Shown here: positions 8,562 through 17,936 of the stretch, piece by piece
Numbering within the stretch: position 1 is the stretch's first letter
Layout of the letters: each line of letters begins with the position of its first letter
Assembly: GCF_016865485.1 (NCBI RefSeq)
Contig: NZ_AP024452.1
Location: forward strand, 2,564,501-2,628,500
DNA: 64,000 nucleotides
Reading direction: 5' to 3'
Source: Luteitalea sp. TBR-22
Lineage (GTDB): Bacteria > Acidobacteriota > Vicinamibacteria > Vicinamibacterales > Vicinamibacteraceae
Made by a program: the position numbers and the translations under genes
Notes under the pieces: model-generated
Databases searched by the model: none
Told to the model about the DNA's origin: nothing
The model's input: the letters and a program-made list of their open reading frames with translations, nothing else

Positions 8562-9448
8562 GGCGTCACTCCCGGCAGCCGACGCCGCAGCCAGTCGCTG
8601 CACAGGTTGAGCACGAACGTGCCGCAGAACAGCAGGGCGCCGACGGCGAAGATCGTCCGGAACTCCCGCGTGCCGGCCGGCACGTCACCGAGGCTGACCT
8701 GCACGATGAACGCCGTCATCGTCTCGACGGGCACCAGCGGATTGGCCGTCAGCCGCGGCTGCTGCCCTGCGGCGATCGCCACGATCATCGTCTCGCCGAT
8801 GGCCCGCGACACCGCGAGCACGACGGCCGATGCGACGCCGGACACCGCCGCCGGGAGCACGACGCCGACCGCCGCCTGCAGGCGGGTGGCCCCGAGCGCG
8901 AAGGCCGCCTCGCGCAATCCGCGCGGCACCGCGGAGAGCGCGTCCTCGCAGAGTGACGAGACGAGCGGCAGGATCATCAGGCCCATCACCAGCCCCGGCG
9001 CGAGCGCGTTGTACCCGGACATGCCCGGGAGCACCGTCCGCAGCATCGGCGTGACGAACAGCAGCGCGAAGTAGCCGTACACGACGGTCGGCACGCCCGC
9101 GAGCAGTTCGAGCACGGGCTTGGCGACGCGGCGCACGCGTCCCGGCGCGTACTCCGACAGGTACAGGGCGCTCACCAGGCCGGCCGGCACCGCCACCAGC
9201 AGCGCGATGGCGGTGACCAGCAGCGTCCCGGCCACCAACGGCAGCACCCCGTACTGAGGGTCGATGAACAGCGGCGTCCAGGTGCGGCCCGTCAGGAACG
9301 CGATTGGCGACACCTCGCGGAAGAACGCCGCCGCCTCCCACGCCAGCACGATGACGATGCCCGCCGTCACCGCGATCGACAGCACCGCGCAGGCGGCCAG
9401 AGCCCGTTCGACGAGCCCCTCGAGGATCACGCGCGTGCGCCCGGTCAT
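8558..9448 (-). CDS. pstC: Phosphate ABC transporter permease
   Basis: A 296-residue permease partner of PstA. It has the '[17 protein letters not shown]' helix and the coupling loop '[20 protein letters not shown]'. An N-terminal helix ('[20 protein letters not shown]') is followed by a periplasmic segment '[20 protein letters not shown]', as in other PstC proteins. The ATG overlaps the pstS stop by four bases, so translation is coupled. Confidence 0.96.
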   Translation of the reverse strand: MTGRTRVILEGLVERALAACAVLSIAVTAGIVIVLAWEAAAFFREVSPIAFLTGRTWTPLFIDPQYGVLPLVAGTLLVTAIALLVAVPAGLVSALYLSEYAPGRVRRVAKPVLELLAGVPTVVYGYFALLFVTPMLRTVLPGMSGYNALAPGLVMGLMILPLVSSLCEDALSAVPRGLREAAFALGATRLQAAVGVVLPAAVSGVASAVVLAVSRAIGETMIVAIAAGQQPRLTANPLVPVETMTAFIVQVSLGDVPAGTREFRTIFAVGALLFCGTFVLNLCSDWLRRRLPGVTP

Positions 9449-10389
9449 GAGTGGACCCGCTCCCGCGCCAGACGCGCGCGGGCGTCGGCCTGCTCGGCGG
9501 GTGACAGCGGGACGTAGCCCACGTCCTCGGCAAGTTCCGGCCCATGCGTCATGCAGTAGTCGAGCAGGCGCCGCACCTCGTCGCGGCCCAGCGCGCGAAC
9601 GCTCGCGTAGAAGTACACGGGCCGGGCGAGTGGCCGGTAGACGCCGGTGCGAATCGACTCACGCGTCGGCGCCACCGCCTCGCCGTCGTCGCGCGCCCGG
9701 ATCGGCACGGCCCGCAGGTACTCCTTGTGGGCCTCGTAGTACGCGAACCCGAAGTAGCCGAGCGCGTCGGGGTCGGTCGCCACGCCCTGCACGAGCATGT
9801 TGTCGTCCTCGCTCGCCGTGTAGTCGCCCCGACTGTCGCGGGGGGCGCCAGTCACCACGCCGGTGAAGTAGTCGAAGGTGCCCGAGTCGACGCCCGCCCC
9901 GAAGAGGTGAATCTCGCGGTCCGGATATCCCGGCTTCCACTGTGCCCACCGCACCAGCCGACCCTGCGCTTCGTGGCGCCACAGCTGCCGCAGATCCGCG
10001 ATCGACAGGGCGTCGACCCACGTGTTGGACGGGTGCACCGCGATGACGATGCCGTCGTAGGCGATGGGGACCTCGATGAAGCGGACGCCGGCCGCTTCGC
10101 AGCTGGCGGCTTCCTGCCGGGTGATGGGCCTCGATGCGGTCGCGAGGTCGAGTTCGCCGCGACAGAAGCGACGCAGCCCGCCGCTGGTGCCGGCCACGCC
10201 GATGGTCACCCGCGTGCCTGGCTCGGCCCGCCGGAAGTCCTCGGCCATCGCCTCGGCGAGCGGGTAGACGGTGCTGGATCCGTCGATGGTGATCACCGCA
10301 TGTGCCGGTGCCGGGGCGGGCCGGCAGGCACCCGCTGCGATGGTCACGAGGACCAGGCAGCAGGCGAGGGCTCTCCGGCTCCGGTGCAT
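9445..10389 (-). CDS. pstS: Phosphate-binding lipoprotein
   Basis: A 314-residue periplasmic phosphate receptor. The N-terminus is a lipoprotein signal ending in 'TIAAGAC', so it is probably anchored through the cysteine. The phosphate site is recognisable: 'TIDGSSTVYPLAEAMAEDF' (Ser/Thr ligands), 'AGTSGGLRRFC', 'ATASRPITRQEA' and 'VDSGTFDYFTG'. It is the first gene of pstSCAB-phoU. The ATG lies six bases after a TAGTCT hexamer, and an 11-base direct repeat resembling a Pho box lies ten bases above that hexamer. This predicts phosphate-starvation induction from a leaderless transcript. Confidence 0.95.
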   Translation of the reverse strand: MHRSRRALACCLVLVTIAAGACRPAPAPAHAVITIDGSSTVYPLAEAMAEDFRRAEPGTRVTIGVAGTSGGLRRFCRGELDLATASRPITRQEAASCEAAGVRFIEVPIAYDGIVIAVHPSNTWVDALSIADLRQLWRHEAQGRLVRWAQWKPGYPDREIHLFGAGVDSGTFDYFTGVVTGAPRDSRGDYTASEDDNMLVQGVATDPDALGYFGFAYYEAHKEYLRAVPIRARDDGEAVAPTRESIRTGVYRPLARPVYFYASVRALGRDEVRRLLDYCMTHGPELAEDVGYVPLSPAEQADARARLARERVHS

Positions 10390-10395
10390 CGGGGC

Positions 10396-10429
10396 AGACT
10401 AGCGGACGCGCGTTTCACGGTTGTTTCAA
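10396..10429 (-). promoter_or_regulatory. Putative Pho box and -10 of pstS
   Basis: On the minus strand TTGAAAC and GTGAAAC are separated by AACC, an 11-base period as in the E. coli Pho box (7-base repeats with 4-base spacers; the bases differ from CTGTCAT). Ten bases further is TAGTCT, then six bases and the pstS ATG. The geometry is right and the sequence is divergent, so this is a proposal. Confidence 0.45.
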
Positions 10430-10482
10430 TCTCGTAAAATCGGCGATCTGGCCAGCGTGCGCGATGCTAGAGTGGTCGTTCG

Positions 10483-11418
10483 ATGGCCGACCCGCGCCGC
10501 CCTCGCCGCCTCGTGCCGCCGCGCGATCTGGCGGCGCTGATCGCGCGCCGCCACGCCGCCCTCCGGGCCCACGTGCGCGGCGCCCGGCGAGGGCAGGTCG
10601 AGGGCGTGCACCAGGCGCGGGTCGCGTCACGGCGGTTGCGCGAGGTGGCACCCGTGCTCGGCCGCGGCCTCGACGAGGTGCGGCTCAAGCCATTGCGTCG
10701 GCGACTGCGGGACCTCACGCGCGCCCTCGGACCGGTGCGGGAACTCGACGTCGCCGGTCAGATGCTGGCCGAGCGCGACTGGCAAGGCCGCGATGCCCAG
10801 CGCCTCCGGCGCGCCTGGCTCCGCGACCTGGCCCGTCGTCGGCGCGAGCCTGTGTCCGACCTGCGAGCCGCCCTGTCGCCGCATCAGGTGGCCGTGCTCG
10901 CGACAGAACTCGAGGCCTTCGAAGCGGTGCGGGCCGCATCCGGCGACCTCACGTGGCGCACGACCCTGGCGCGCCGGCTCGCCGACCGTGCGCGGGACCT
11001 GCGTGACCGCATCGTTCGCACCGGGGCTCTCTACCACCCCGAGCCCCTGCACGAGGTGCGTATCGCCACCAAGAAGTTGCGATATGCGCTCGAGATGACG
11101 GCCGAGGCAGGGCTGGTCCGGCTCACGCGCCCCCTCGCCCGATTGAAGGCCGCGCAGGACGTGCTCGGCCGGCTACACGACCTGGATGTCCTCCTCACGC
11201 TGCTGCACGACCTGCCCGAGGCGGCGCCGGGCGAGGACCTGCAGCACGAGGCGGCGCGCGTCGTCGCGGCCCTCGAGACCGAGTCGGCGCAACTGCACGC
11301 CGCGTACCTGCGATCGGCGTCAGCACTGACGCGGATTGCCGACGACACCCTCGACCGGATCGCCCCGCGTGTCCGCGGGCCGGTGCCCGGACGGATCAGG
11401 AGACCCGATGGACGCTGA
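10483..11418 (+). CDS. CHAD domain-containing protein
   Basis: A 311-residue CHAD (conserved histidine alpha-helical) domain protein. Two related halves each start with the family motif: 'EGVHQARVASRRLREV' and 'LHEVRIATKKLRYALEM'. The surface is rich in Arg and Lys. CHAD domains bind inorganic polyphosphate and some locate to polyphosphate granules. The next gene, sixA, overlaps by 11 bases, and the divergent neighbour is pstS, so the context is phosphate storage. TAGAGT lies nine bases before the ATG. Confidence 0.88.
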   Translation: MADPRRPRRLVPPRDLAALIARRHAALRAHVRGARRGQVEGVHQARVASRRLREVAPVLGRGLDEVRLKPLRRRLRDLTRALGPVRELDVAGQMLAERDWQGRDAQRLRRAWLRDLARRRREPVSDLRAALSPHQVAVLATELEAFEAVRAASGDLTWRTTLARRLADRARDLRDRIVRTGALYHPEPLHEVRIATKKLRYALEMTAEAGLVRLTRPLARLKAAQDVLGRLHDLDVLLTLLHDLPEAAPGEDLQHEAARVVAALETESAQLHAAYLRSASALTRIADDTLDRIAPRVRGPVPGRIRRPDGR

Positions 11419-11920
11419 AGTCCGTCTCGTGCTGGTGCGGCACGCCATTGCGGAGGAACAGGGCAGCGCGTGGCCCGACGATGAGCAGCGGCCGCTCAGC
11501 CGCGACGGCCTCCGCAAGTGGAAGGCGGCGGCCCGCGGACTGGCGGAAGTGATCGCCCCGGTCGATGCCCTGCTCACCAGTCCGCTGGTGCGGACCTGCC
11601 AGACCGCGGAGATCCTGGCCAAGGCCCTGACGCCGTCCCCGCGCTTGTCGTTGTTCGAGGCCTTGCGGCCGGACACGGGGCCGGCCACCGTCATCAGCGC
11701 GCTCCGCGCCCGCAGCCTGTCGGGCACGGTGGTCCTCGTCGGGCACGAGCCGATGCTGTCGGAACTGGCCGCCGCGCTGCTGCACCTGCAGGGACCGCTC
11801 GAGTTCCGCAAGGGCGCCGCGATGGCCATCGGGACGCAGGGCCTCGGGACGCGGGGCCCCGGGCGTCTCGAGTGGTTCCTGACGCCGAGGCAGTTGCGGC
11901 TGATCGGCGACCGCGCCTGA
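11408..11920 (+). CDS. sixA: Phosphohistidine phosphatase SixA
   Basis: A 170-residue histidine phosphatase of the SixA branch. The catalytic 'LVLVRHAIAEEQ' (RH motif), 'LSRDGLRKWKAAARGL', 'LLTSPLVRTCQTAEIL' with its second arginine, and the late 'VVLVGHEPMLSELAAALL' histidine are all present. SixA removes phosphate from histidine-phosphotransfer domains and, in E. coli, from the nitrogen phosphotransferase protein NPr. Here it is coupled to a CHAD protein by an 11-base overlap, a pairing that suggests a polyphosphate or phosphorelay role. It ends flush against the convergent winged-helix gene. Confidence 0.9.
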   Translation: MDAEVRLVLVRHAIAEEQGSAWPDDEQRPLSRDGLRKWKAAARGLAEVIAPVDALLTSPLVRTCQTAEILAKALTPSPRLSLFEALRPDTGPATVISALRARSLSGTVVLVGHEPMLSELAAALLHLQGPLEFRKGAAMAIGTQGLGTRGPGRLEWFLTPRQLRLIGDRA

Positions 11921-14146
11921 TCAGGGCAGGCCGACCACCCAGACGTTTCCCGAGAAGCTGGCGAACTCGTAGACGAGGCGGTCGCCGGTCGGCGCCCACT
12001 CCGGATTGCGCACGTAGTGGTGCTCGTCGCCGTAGTTGGTGAGCTGGCGCGGGTCTCGTCCGTCGCGGCCTACCGTCCAGACGTTCCATCGTCCGTCGCG
12101 CGCGCCGGCAAACGAGACGCGCTGCCCGTCGGGCGACCAGCTCCGGACCCACGCGTGCTCGACGTCCCTCGAGACCTGCGTCACCGCGCCGGTCGCCAGG
12201 TCGACCACGTGCGCCTGCGCGTGGCCGTCGCGCCACACGTCCACGGCCACCGCACGACCATCCGGTGACCACACCGGAAAGGCGACCCCGTCGCCCAGTC
12301 GCGCCACCCGCGTCGCGCGTCCCCGGGCAAGGTCGCGCGTCCAGACCTCGAGCTGGCCCTCGGCCGACCGGGTGTAGGCCAGCGTCGTCCCGTCGGGCGA
12401 GAGCCGCGGCCGCAACAGGACGTCGCCGCCGTCGGCCAGGCGCGTCACGATCCTGGACGTGCCATCGGCCACCCGCCAGGCCTGCAACGTGGCGTCGGCG
12501 CCGTCCCCGGTCTCGTGGTAGACGAACTGCCCGTCGGCACTCCACACCGGATCGCGTGCGGCGATGCCGGGACGGGTCAGTGGGCGGACCCGGCCCGCCG
12601 CGAGGTCGAGCAGCCAGAGGCCGGGCGGCTGTCCTGCGGCCTGGCGCTCGAAGGCGACCTGCCGCGCATCGGGACTGAACGAGGGGCGGCGGGCCGTGCG
12701 CACGGCGTCCTCGGCCAATCGCACCGACGGGCCGGCGGGCAGACCATCGCGCCGGAGGGGCAGCGTGCGCAGGCCGCTCACCGTCGACATGGCGACGTAG
12801 GCCATGGCCTTGCCTGCCGGGTGGACGGCGACGAAGCGCAGGTCCAGTTCGCCCGGGGGCAACAGTCGCTGCTCGGGGCCACCCGCCGTGCCCTCGGGCG
12901 TGAGCGGCAGCGTCCAGACCTCGCTGTGGTCCTCGAGGCGGACGTAGTAGACCGCCCGTCCGTCGGGGGCGAGCGTGGCGTCGAGGGCGCGGGTGCCGGC
13001 CTCGTGCACGCGCGTCAGCGCACCCGAGGCGAGGTCGACCGTCCAGAAGGAAGTCGCGTGGAGGCCCTGGCTGGCAAAGAAGAGGCGTCGCCCGTCGGGG
13101 AACCAGGTCGGCCGCGCATGGCTGCCCTCGGGGCGCCAGCCCTCGGTGACCCTGCGGGGAGTGCCCCCGGCGGCGTCCACGACCCACAGGCTCGACGGTC
13201 CGAAGGTCTCGAACGCGGAGGCGCCCGGCTCGGTGTAGGCGCCGCCCTGGAACGCGAGCCGCTTGCCGTCGGGCGACCACGACGGGCGCGAGCCGAAGGT
13301 CGACACCTGGCGCGGCGTGCCGCCGGTGCGCGAGACGATCCAGATGCCGCCGCGCCCCGACGAATGGTAGGCCACCGCTGACCCGTCGGGCGACCACGCC
13401 GGCTGGACGTTGTGCTGGCCGTCGGCGGTGAGCGCGAGTCGGTCGCCGCCGAGCGCGAGATCGCGGATCAGGATCTCGAACCTGCCGCTGCGGTCGCTGG
13501 CGTAGGCGAGCGACTGGCCGTCAGGCGACCAGGCCGGGTAGGCGTCGAGCGCCGCCGACGAGGTGACCTGTTGTCGCGAGGTGGCTTCGACGGCGCCGCG
13601 TCGGGCCGTCGTGGGGCCCTGGGAGCGCCATGCCAGCAGGACCGCGACGAGCGCGAGCAGCGCGAACCCGGCGGCCCACCACGGATGGCTGACCGGCGCC
13701 GATGGCCCGACCGGCTCGCGGGCCCGGCCGGGCGGCTCGGCGGGGCGGTCGGCCCATGCGGTGGTCGGCGGCGGCGCCACGGCCGGCTCGGGCGTGGCCT
13801 CGGGGAGGACCGGCGGCGCCACCTGCCGGGTGACGGGGGCGATGAAGCGGTAACCCCGCGTCGGCACCGTCTCGATGAACCGCGAATCACGGGCCGAGTC
13901 GCCCAGCGCCCGGCGGATCTGCGCCACCACGCGCGCCACGGCGTTATCGGTGACGTAGACCCCGGCCCACACCCGATCGAGCACCTCCTGCCGGGTCACC
14001 AGCTCACCCGCGCGCGAGACCAGCAGCACGAGCAGGTCGTAGGCCTTGGGCTCGAGCGGCACGGCTGTCCCGGCTCGCAGGACGCGTCCCGCGCGCATGT
14101 CGATGACGACGTCATCGCACTGATAGGAAACGACTTCGCTTGCCAT
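11921..14146 (-). CDS. Membrane-bound winged-helix regulator with PD40/TolB-like propeller
   Basis: A 741-residue protein. Residues 1-105 form an OmpR-type winged helix ('LLVLLVSRAGELVTRQEVLD', 'RVVAQIRRALGD', 'IETVPTRGYRFIAPV'). A Pro-rich linker leads to one transmembrane helix near residue 160-180 ('WWAAGFALLALVAVLLAW'). The rest is a set of WD40-like PD40 repeats with recurring 'W-SPDG' elements ('YPAWSPDGQSLAYASD', 'PVWSPDGRAVAVD', 'RSWSPDGQRVSFAGA') predicted to make a periplasmic beta-propeller. The layout is CadC-like: DNA binding inside, sensing outside. Such proteins are abundant in Acidobacteriota. ATG at 14146 follows an in-frame GTG at 14149. Target genes and ligand are unknown. 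Confidence 0.88.
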   Translation of the reverse strand: MASEVVSYQCDDVVIDMRAGRVLRAGTAVPLEPKAYDLLVLLVSRAGELVTRQEVLDRVWAGVYVTDNAVARVVAQIRRALGDSARDSRFIETVPTRGYRFIAPVTRQVAPPVLPEATPEPAVAPPPTTAWADRPAEPPGRAREPVGPSAPVSHPWWAAGFALLALVAVLLAWRSQGPTTARRGAVEATSRQQVTSSAALDAYPAWSPDGQSLAYASDRSGRFEILIRDLALGGDRLALTADGQHNVQPAWSPDGSAVAYHSSGRGGIWIVSRTGGTPRQVSTFGSRPSWSPDGKRLAFQGGAYTEPGASAFETFGPSSLWVVDAAGGTPRRVTEGWRPEGSHARPTWFPDGRRLFFASQGLHATSFWTVDLASGALTRVHEAGTRALDATLAPDGRAVYYVRLEDHSEVWTLPLTPEGTAGGPEQRLLPPGELDLRFVAVHPAGKAMAYVAMSTVSGLRTLPLRRDGLPAGPSVRLAEDAVRTARRPSFSPDARQVAFERQAAGQPPGLWLLDLAAGRVRPLTRPGIAARDPVWSADGQFVYHETGDGADATLQAWRVADGTSRIVTRLADGGDVLLRPRLSPDGTTLAYTRSAEGQLEVWTRDLARGRATRVARLGDGVAFPVWSPDGRAVAVDVWRDGHAQAHVVDLATGAVTQVSRDVEHAWVRSWSPDGQRVSFAGARDGRWNVWTVGRDGRDPRQLTNYGDEHHYVRNPEWAPTGDRLVYEFASFSGNVWVVGLP

Positions 14147-14219
14147 CACCGAAACATCACACCAATCCGATCAAGTCCGTCACTTCGCCTGCGGCCCGGA
14201 CATGCATAGTAGGGAACCC

Positions 14220-16499
14220 ATGGCCAGGTCCAACGTCACGCTTGCTGCGCCCCCGGCCCGTCGTCCGGGACTCTTCTCCGCGCCGCGCCAGGACGTCCTG
14301 GCGTCGCTGGTCGTGTTCCTCATCGCCATCCCGTTGTCGCTCGGCATCGCGCTGGCGTCGGGCGCTCCCATCATGGCCGGCCTCATCGCCGGCATCGTCG
14401 GTGGCCTGGTCACCGGCGTGGTCGCCGGCGCACCGCTGCAGGTGACCGGTCCTGCGGCCGGGCTCACCGCCATCGTGTTCGGCCTCGTCGAGCAGTTCGG
14501 CGACTGGCGGCTCGTCGGCGCGGCGATCGTGCTGGGCGGTCTCATCCAGATGGCCCTCGGCGCGGCGCGCATCGCCCGGCTCTGTCTCGCGGTCTCGCCG
14601 GCCGTGGTCCACGGCATGCTCGCAGGCATTGGTATCACGATTGCGCTGGCTCAGCTGCACGTCGTGCTCGGTGGCGCGCCGGAGAGCCACGCGCTGAAGA
14701 ACCTGCAGGAGTTGCCGGCGCAGTTGCGCGACCTGCACGCGCCGGCGGCGTTCCTCGGACTGGCGACGATCGCGCTGTTGCTGGCCTGGCAGTGGGTGCC
14801 CAGGCCGCTCTCGGCCGTGCCCGCCTCCCTGGTGGCGGTCATGACGGCCACTGGCGCGTCGCTACTGCTCGGTCTCGACGTCGAGCGCATCAACCTGCAG
14901 GGCGGCTTTTCCGCGGGGCTGCAATTGGCGGCGTGGCCCTCGGCCGCACACTGGACGGCGGTATTGATCGGTGGGGTCACGGTAGCGGCCGTAGCCAGCG
15001 TGGAATCCCTGCTGTGCGCCGTCGCGACCGACAAACTCCACGATGGCCCACGCGCCAACCTCGATCGGGAGCTCGTCGGCCAGGGGCTGGCCAACACGAT
15101 CTCCGGCCTGCTCGGCGGCTTGCCGGTGACGGGCGTCATCGTCAGGTCGTCGGCCAACATCAACGCCGGGGCCAAGTCGCAGCTGTCGGCCATCCTGCAC
15201 AGCGTCTGGATCCTGCTGTTCGTGCTGTTGCTCGGCTGGGGGATCGAGATGATCCCGCTCTGCGTGCTGGCCGGCCTGCTGGTGCACGTGGGGATGCGGC
15301 TCGTCGACGCCCACCACATCCGCACGTTGATGACCTTCCGGGAGTCGCTGATCTACCTCATCACCGTCACCGGCGTGGTCGTGCTCGGGCTCCTGCCGGG
15401 GATCGGCGTCGGGCTGGCCCTCGCCGTGGTGCTCCTGCTCAAGCGGCTGTCGGAGACCAACGTGCAGGTGGAGGAAGACCAGGGGCGCTACCACGTGCGG
15501 ATCGGCGGCTCGATGACCTTCGTGGGCATTCCGAGCCTGACGACGGCCCTCGAGCGGATTCCGGCCGGCAGCCACGTGGACGTGGACCTGACGGTGGACT
15601 TCATGGATCACGCCGCCTTCGAGGCGCTCCACGCCTGGCGCGTGTCGCACGAGCGCCTCGGCGGCACCGTGGACATCGACGAACTGCACGAGCACTGGTA
15701 CGCCAACGCGGCCAAGGGCACGCCGCACTTCGACAAGTCGCGCCTCGACGGCCTGCTCGGGGCGCTCCGGCGCCGGGCGCGCAAGGAGACGTCGATGGCG
15801 GCGACCGCGACCGACGGGACCGAGCCCCTGCTGCAGGGGGCGGCCGCCTTCAACGCGACGACCTCCCGCGACGTCAGGCCGCTGCTGAGCCACCTGGCCG
15901 ACGTCGGCCAGACCCCGCAGGCCCTCTTCATCACCTGCGCCGACTCGCGCATCGTGCCGGCCGACCTGGTCAACGCCGATCCGGGCGACATCTTCGTACT
16001 CCGCAACATCGGCAACATCGTGCCTTCGTGGACGCAGGCGCCCGGCGGAGACGACTCGGTGGGCTCGGCGATCGAGTTCGCCGTCGACGTGTTGAAGGTG
16101 CACAGCATCGTCGTGTGCGGGCACTCGGAGTGCGGCGCCATGAAGGCGCTGCTCGGCGGTCACGAGACGCTGGGCGGCTCGCTGTCGCGTTGGCTGTCGC
16201 ACGGCACCTCGTCGCTCACGCGGCACGCCACGATGGGGATGGGGAAGGCGCCGGTGCATCCGTCGGCCACCTCGCCTCACAACGACTTGGCGCGGACCAA
16301 CGTCATCGAGCAACTCGATCGCCTGCGCACCTACCCATCGGTGGCGCGGGGCCTCGAGGCCGGGACCTTGCGGTTGTACGGGTGGTACTTCGACCTGAAG
16401 CGGGCCAAGGTCACGGTGTGGGACCAGGCCGCCGAGCGGTTCGTGGACGCCGGCGCCGAGGTGCAGGCACTGGAGCCGCCGGTGCGCGCCACCGCCTGA
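14220..16499 (+). CDS. SulP anion transporter fused to beta-carbonic anhydrase
   Basis: A 759-residue fusion. Residues 20-430 are a SulP transporter with about 12-14 helices ('GAPLQVTGPAAGLTAIVFGL' is the SulP signature region). Residues 425-510 are a STAS-type domain ('DQGRYHVRIGGSMTFVGI'). Residues 530-759 are a beta-carbonic anhydrase with complete zinc site and Asp-Arg dyad: 'FITCADSRIVPAD' and 'VVCGHSECGAMKALL'. The likely job is bicarbonate uptake or export coupled to CO2/bicarbonate conversion. The ATG at 14220 has AGGGA five bases ahead and is preferred over an ATG 18 bases upstream. A strong hairpin terminator follows. Confidence 0.93.
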   Translation: MARSNVTLAAPPARRPGLFSAPRQDVLASLVVFLIAIPLSLGIALASGAPIMAGLIAGIVGGLVTGVVAGAPLQVTGPAAGLTAIVFGLVEQFGDWRLVGAAIVLGGLIQMALGAARIARLCLAVSPAVVHGMLAGIGITIALAQLHVVLGGAPESHALKNLQELPAQLRDLHAPAAFLGLATIALLLAWQWVPRPLSAVPASLVAVMTATGASLLLGLDVERINLQGGFSAGLQLAAWPSAAHWTAVLIGGVTVAAVASVESLLCAVATDKLHDGPRANLDRELVGQGLANTISGLLGGLPVTGVIVRSSANINAGAKSQLSAILHSVWILLFVLLLGWGIEMIPLCVLAGLLVHVGMRLVDAHHIRTLMTFRESLIYLITVTGVVVLGLLPGIGVGLALAVVLLLKRLSETNVQVEEDQGRYHVRIGGSMTFVGIPSLTTALERIPAGSHVDVDLTVDFMDHAAFEALHAWRVSHERLGGTVDIDELHEHWYANAAKGTPHFDKSRLDGLLGALRRRARKETSMAATATDGTEPLLQGAAAFNATTSRDVRPLLSHLADVGQTPQALFITCADSRIVPADLVNADPGDIFVLRNIGNIVPSWTQAPGGDDSVGSAIEFAVDVLKVHSIVVCGHSECGAMKALLGGHETLGGSLSRWLSHGTSSLTRHATMGMGKAPVHPSATSPHNDLARTNVIEQLDRLRTYPSVARGLEAGTLRLYGWYFDLKRAKVTVWDQAAERFVDAGAEVQALEPPVRATA

Positions 16500-16538
16500 C
16501 CAACTCTCCCCAGACGACGTTCCCGACCCTGGGAGCGC

Positions 16539-16573
16539 CGGCCTCGTGCCTCCCGGCACGAGGCCGTTCTTTT
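16539..16573. terminator. Bidirectional hairpin terminator
   Basis: A perfect 12-base stem (CGGCCTCGTGCC / GGCACGAGGCCG) with a four-base loop, followed on the plus strand by TTCTTTT. It lies between the convergent SulP-carbonic anhydrase and glgC genes. Confidence 0.9.
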
Positions 16574-16578
16574 GGCCG

Positions 16579-17844
16579 TCAGACGATCGTGCCCGGCGAG
16601 ATCGTCGCGCCCTTGGGCACGATGATGATGCCCTCGCGGATGAAGTAGCCGTTGCCGTCGGCCTCCTGGACGCCGGCGGCGTTGACCAGTCGCGCGCCGT
16701 CGCCGACGCGCGCGTTCTTGTCGACGATCACCCGGTCGAGCACCACGTCCTTGCCGATGCCGAGCGGCACGCCGGTGTCGTCCACTTCGCGGTTGTAGTA
16801 GTCGGCGCCGAGCAGCACGGTGTTGGTGATCTTCGCGCCGGCGCGCACCTGCGTGCGGATGCCCACCACGGCGCGGTCGATCTCGCACTGGTCGAGCACG
16901 CATCCCTCGGCGACGACGGCCCGGTTGACGCGCGCGCCCTGGAGGGTGGAGCCGGCGAGGAAGCGCGGATGCGTGTAGATCGGGCAGGTCGCGTCGTGGA
17001 ACGTGAAGGCCGGCCTGGGGTCGGTGAGCTTCAGGTTCGCCTCGAAGAACGACCCGATGGTCCCGACGTCCTCCCAGTAGCCCCGGTACAGGAAGGCGCG
17101 CACCCGGTGCGTGTTGATCACCGCCGGGATGATCTCCTTGCCGAAGTCGACCGCATCGGCGTACTGCTCGAGCGCGTCGAGCAGCACCTGCTTGGAGAAC
17201 ACGTAAATCCCCATCGACGCGATGAAGGGGCGTTGCGGCGAGATCCAGGAGGCGACGCGGCTGTCGCGGGGGACGCTCTGGCCGATCTGCCCGAGGCGCT
17301 CGAGGTTCGGCTTCTCCTCGAAGCCCGAGATCTGGCCGGCCCCGTCGAACAGGAAGATCCCCATCTGGGTGGAGGTCTCCGGATCGCACGGCTGCGCGGC
17401 GATCGTCACGTCGGCGTCCTGCTCGATGTGGTCGGTGATCAACTCGCCCAGGTTCATCCGGTACAGGTGGTCGCCGGCCAGGATCAGGATGTGGTCGGCC
17501 GGCATCGAGTGGAAGTGCCGCCACGCCTGCCGCACCGCATCGGCGGTCCCCTGGAACCACGAGGTGCTGTCGGGCGTCTGCTCGGCGGCGAGGATGTCGA
17601 CGAAGCCCTGCGAGAAGTGGTCGAGGCGGTAGCTCTGGGCCACGTGCCGGTTGAGCGACGCCGAGTTGAACTGCGTGAGCACGAAGATGCGGCGCAGGTT
17701 GGCGTGCAGGCAGTTGCTCACCGGCACGTCGATGAGGCGGTACTTGCCGCCGATCGGCACGGCCGGCTTGGAGCGGGTCCACGTGAGCGGGAAGAGCCGG
17801 TTCCCGCGGCCACCACCCAGGATGAGGGTCAGCACCGAATGCAT
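16579..17844 (-). CDS. glgC: Glucose-1-phosphate adenylyltransferase
   Basis: A 421-residue ADP-glucose pyrophosphorylase, which makes ADP-glucose for glycogen synthesis. The nucleotidyltransferase start is 'LTLILGGGRGNRLFPLT', followed by 'RSKPAVPIGGKYRLIDVPVS', 'FQGTADAVRQAW' and 'ILILAGDHLYRMNLGEL'. The C-terminal third is a left-handed beta-helix with hexapeptide character ('NRAVVAEGCVLDQCEIDRAV'), which carries allosteric control in this family. Length is standard. No other glycogen gene is adjacent. Confidence 0.95.
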   Translation of the reverse strand: MHSVLTLILGGGRGNRLFPLTWTRSKPAVPIGGKYRLIDVPVSNCLHANLRRIFVLTQFNSASLNRHVAQSYRLDHFSQGFVDILAAEQTPDSTSWFQGTADAVRQAWRHFHSMPADHILILAGDHLYRMNLGELITDHIEQDADVTIAAQPCDPETSTQMGIFLFDGAGQISGFEEKPNLERLGQIGQSVPRDSRVASWISPQRPFIASMGIYVFSKQVLLDALEQYADAVDFGKEIIPAVINTHRVRAFLYRGYWEDVGTIGSFFEANLKLTDPRPAFTFHDATCPIYTHPRFLAGSTLQGARVNRAVVAEGCVLDQCEIDRAVVGIRTQVRAGAKITNTVLLGADYYNREVDDTGVPLGIGKDVVLDRVIVDKNARVGDGARLVNAAGVQEADGNGYFIREGIIIVPKGATISPGTIV

Positions 17845-17936
17845 GGTGCCCTCACCTTAGTTCCCGTCGTGGCCAACTGGCAAGGTGCCCGCCCCGGCAG
17901 AGCGTACGTGCCACCAATGTGCCTCGCCCCGCCACT

